From Zea mays (taxonomy: Eukaryota; Streptophyta; Magnoliopsida; Poales; Poaceae): a stretch of DNA of 64,000 nucleotides. This document shows, one piece after another, positions 61,208 through 64,000 of the stretch (the first letter of the stretch is position 1; the number at the start of each line of letters is the position of its first letter). The DNA lies in the NCBI RefSeq assembly GCF_902167145.1, contig NC_050104.1:1178001-1242000 (forward strand), read 5' to 3'. Under the pieces are notes generated by a model. That model made no database searches. It saw only the letters and a list, made by a program, of their open reading frames with translations, and had not been told where the DNA came from. Position numbers and translations under genes: made by a program.

Positions 61208-64000
61208 TTTATGTCCACTCAAGTAAAACATCGCACATCATTATGCCACATCGTTTCTCAAAATAAAATAAAGACCATGGAAAATTTAGCCAAATTGCAC
61301 GAGAGAACTGTTCAAACATAGGTTAAGGTTGTAAGGAATCTTCTTTCCACCAAACAGTTGCTAATAAGTAGGAATATAAAGAATTCAAAACAATAGGTCA
61401 ATTTTTAAACTAAAAATGACGTTTCCCTGATGTCAAGGGCATTGTATTCGCACGAGAGGATATTAGAGTACAACTAGTGGATGAAGACGTTATAGGGCTA
61501 GCTAATGATCTTTTGTGATACCAGGTTTCCTATAATCCCCTCTATTCAAGGCATACCTAGATGGTGTTTATGTCCACAAAAGAAAAACACATCAATATGC
61601 CACATCGTTTCTCAAAATAAAATAATGACCATGGAAAATTTATCCAAATTGAGTGAGAGAACTGTCCAAACATAGGTTAAGGTTGTAAGGCACATTTTTT
61701 CCACCATACCATTGCTAAAAAGTTGGAATATAGAGGATTCAAACAATAGATCACCTTTTAAACCGCAAATGACGTTTCTATGATTTTGAGGGCACTATAT
61801 TCGCATGAGAGGGTATTAGAGTGCAACTAGTGGATGAAGACATTATTGGGCTAGCTAATGACTTTTGTGATACCAGGTTTCCAATAATCCCCTCTATTCA
61901 AGGCATAGCTAAATGGTGTTAATGTCCACTCAAGTATAACACCATACATGATTATGCCACACCATTTCTCAAAATAAAAAAAGACCATGTGAAATTTAGC
62001 CAAATTGCGTGAGAGAACTGTCCAAATATAGGGTAATGTTGTAAGGCACCTTTTCCCACCGTACAATTGCTAAAAAATTGGAATATAAAGAATTCAAAAC
62101 AATAGATCACCTTTTATACCACAAATGACGTTTCCCTGATGTCAAGGGCATTGTAATTGCACGTGAGGGTATTAGAGTACAACTAGTGGATGAAGACGTC
62201 ATTGGGCTAGCGAATGACATTTTGTGATTTCAGGTTTCCTATAATCCCCTCTATTCAAGGCATACCTAGACGGTGTTTATGTCCACTCAAGAAAAACAAA
62301 ACACATCAATATGCCACATTGTTTCTCAAAATAAAATAATGACCTTGGAAAATTTAGCCAAATTACGTGAGTGAACTATACAAACAAAGGTTAAGGTTGT
62401 AAGGCACCTTTTTTCCACCATACAATTGCGAAAAAATTGGAATATAAAGAATTCAAAACAATAGATCACCTTTTAAACCTCAAATGACATTTCTATGATA
62501 TTGAGGGCATTGTATTCACATGAGACGGTATTAGAGTACAACTAGTGGATGAAGACGTTATTGGGCTAGCTAATGACCTTTTGGGATACCAGGTTTTCTA
62601 TAATCCCCTCTATTCAAGGCATACCTAGATGGTGTTTATGTCCACTCAAGTAAAACACCGCACATCATTTTGCCACATTGTTTCTCAATATAATAAAGAC
62701 CATGGGAAATTTATCCAAATTGCGTGTGAGATCTGTCCAAACATAGGTTATGGTTGTAAGGCACCTTTTTCCACCATACTGATGCTAAAAGTTTGGAATA
62801 TAAAGAATTCAAAACAATATATCACCTTTTAAACCTCAAATGTCGTTTCTATGATATTGACGGAATTGTATTCACACGAGAGGTATTAAAGTACAACCAG
62901 TGGATGAAGACATTATTGGGCTAGCTAATGACCTTTTGTGATACCAGGTTTCCTATAATCCCCTCTATTCAAGGCATACCTAGTCGTGTTTATGTCCACT
63001 CAAAAAAACAAAAGACATCAATATGCCACATCGTTTCTCAAAATAAAATAATGACCATGGAAAATTTAGCCAAATTACGTGAGTGAACTGTGCAAACATA
63101 GGTTAAGGTTGTAAGGGACCTTTTTTCCACCATACAGTTGCGAAAAAGTTGGAATATAAAGAATTCAAAACAATAGATCACCTTTTAAACATCAAATGAC
63201 GTTTCTATAATATTGAGGGCATTGTATTCACACGAGACGGAATTAGAGTACAACTAGTGGATGAAGACGTTATTGGGCTAGCAAATGACCTTTTGTGATA
63301 GCGGGATTCCTATAATCTCCTCTATTTAATGCATACCTAGATGGTATTTGTGTCCACTCAAGTAAAACACCGCACATCAATATGCCACATCGCTTCTCAA
63401 AATAAAATAAATACCGTGGGAAATTTAGCCATTGTGTGTGAGAACTTTCCAGACATATGTTAAGGTTGTAAGGCACTTTTTTCCACTATACAGTTGCTAA
63501 AAAGCAGGAATATAAAGAATTCAAAACAATAGATCACCTTTTAAACTAAAAATGATGTTTCCCAGATGTCAAGGGCATTGTATTCGCACGAGAGGGTATT
63601 AGAGTACAATTAGTGGATAAAGATGTTATTGGGCTAGCTAATGACCTTTTGTGATACCAGGTTTCCTATAATCCCCTCTATTCAAGGCATACCTAGACGG
63701 TGTTTATGTCTACTCAAATAAAACACAACATATTAATATGCCACATTGTTTCTCAATAAAATAAAGACCATGGAAAATTTAGCCAAATTGAGTGAGAGAA
63801 CTATCCAAACATAGGTTAAAGTTGTAAGGCACATTTTTCCACCATACGGTTGCTAAAAAGTTGGAATATAATGAATTCAAAACAATAGATCACCTTTTAA
63901 ACCACAAATGATGTTTTTATGATATTGAGGGCACTGTATTCGCACGAGAGGGTATTAGAGTACAACTAGAGGATGAAGACATTATTGGGCTAGCAAATAA
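61208..64000 (+). repeat. TR-1 satellite block, + orientation, about 8 monomers, runs off the window
   Basis: The first three monomers match 41667-42592 in order and variants. From there the block is the inverted homologue of 29470-31500. For example the final ctagaggatgaagac matches gtcttcatcctctag near 29510, and the ending gggctagcaaataa matches ttatttgctagcc near 29487. It retains the monomer that is missing from the 31.5-kb copy. Open frames at 61851-62066 and 63270-63476 are by-products of the repeat. Confidence 0.88.

Larger units (their letters stand above)
59012..64000 (+). repeat. Third, direct copy of the P3 left-arm core
   Basis: From gataagtggcctcacaatcc at about 59020 the sequence follows 38577 onward: HOR B monomers, the J-proximal monomers, J, then TR-1. 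Near the J boundary the offset to the left arm is 19542 bp (41637 to 61179). Compared with the left arm it lacks about five monomers: near 60250 the HOR B order passes straight into the ggtcaatggccacac monomer found at 40730. Beyond 62137, where P3 folds back, this copy continues into more TR-1. Confidence 0.85.

Noticed and set aside
1..64000. Centromeric satellite CentC or a B-chromosome repeat
   Set aside because: The monomer length (about 180 and 360 bp) and the recognised motifs fit knob180 and TR-1. CentC is about 156 bp, and I saw no block with that period.
1..64000. tRNA, rRNA, telomere repeats, promoters or terminators
   Set aside because: I saw no conserved RNA signature, no TTTAGGG run, and no unique sequence outside the satellites long enough to hold such elements.

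Overview
Organism and locus: the window is almost wholly tandem-repeat (satellite) DNA of a plant nucleus, with no recognisable gene. The dominant repeat, about 180 bp long and marked by caaggaaacatatgtggggt, matches my memory of the maize 180-bp knob repeat (knob180). The second, about 357-364 bp long and marked by ggttaaggttgtaaggcacc, fits the maize knob repeat TR-1 in length, company and fold-back habit. The window is therefore most likely the inside of a heterochromatic knob of Zea mays or a close relative (teosinte or Tripsacum). About 52 kb (roughly 290 monomers) is knob180 and about 11.5 kb (roughly 32 monomers) is TR-1. I saw no retrotransposon, gene, rRNA, tRNA or telomere repeat.

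Layout (+ = canonical knob180 reading with ccaccagaaatccaag): knob180+ 1-8196; knob180- 8197-8591; knob180+ 8592-10570; knob180- 10571-12720; knob180+ 12729-17421; TR-1+ 17451-18993; TR-1- 19053-19568; knob180- 19569-23549; knob180+ 23557-27220; TR-1+ 27221-29316; TR-1- 29347-31860; knob180- 31890-33978; knob180+ 33979-41636; TR-1+ 41667-42592; TR-1- 42657-43580; knob180- 43611-55556; knob180+ 55557-61178; TR-1+ 61208-64000. A 29-30 bp hinge (J) that belongs to neither satellite joins knob180 to TR-1 at five places.

Architecture: the polarity changes are the centres and edges of large inverted duplications. P1 has arms 8197-10562 and 10579-13112. P2 has arms 19053-23215 and 23557-27734 and carries a TR-1/knob180 boundary in both arms. 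P3 is a palindrome of about 23.7 kb, with arms 32922-42592 and 42657-56614 around a 64-bp TR-1 spacer. Further TR-1 fold-backs are centred near 19023 and 29305. Both P3 arms carry a six-monomer higher-order repeat of 1073 bp (HOR B). The left arm has four copies and the right has eight, and three of the extra copies come from a very recent 3.22-kb tandem duplication. A third, direct copy of the P3 core lies at 59012-64000. Other higher-order repeats are a 1068-bp unit triplicated at 13752-16948, a 540-bp three-monomer unit near 56525-58200, and segmental duplications offset by 1616 and 1438 bp at 1-5210.

Function: established work shows that knob180 and TR-1 arrays act as neocentromeres in meiotic drive on abnormal chromosome 10, pulled by the kinesin-14 proteins KINDR (knob180) and TRKIN (TR-1). 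The tight interleaving here would put both substrates in one locus; that last step is inference. All open reading frames here are products of a monomer whose length (180 = 3 x 60) keeps frames open. They are not annotated as genes.
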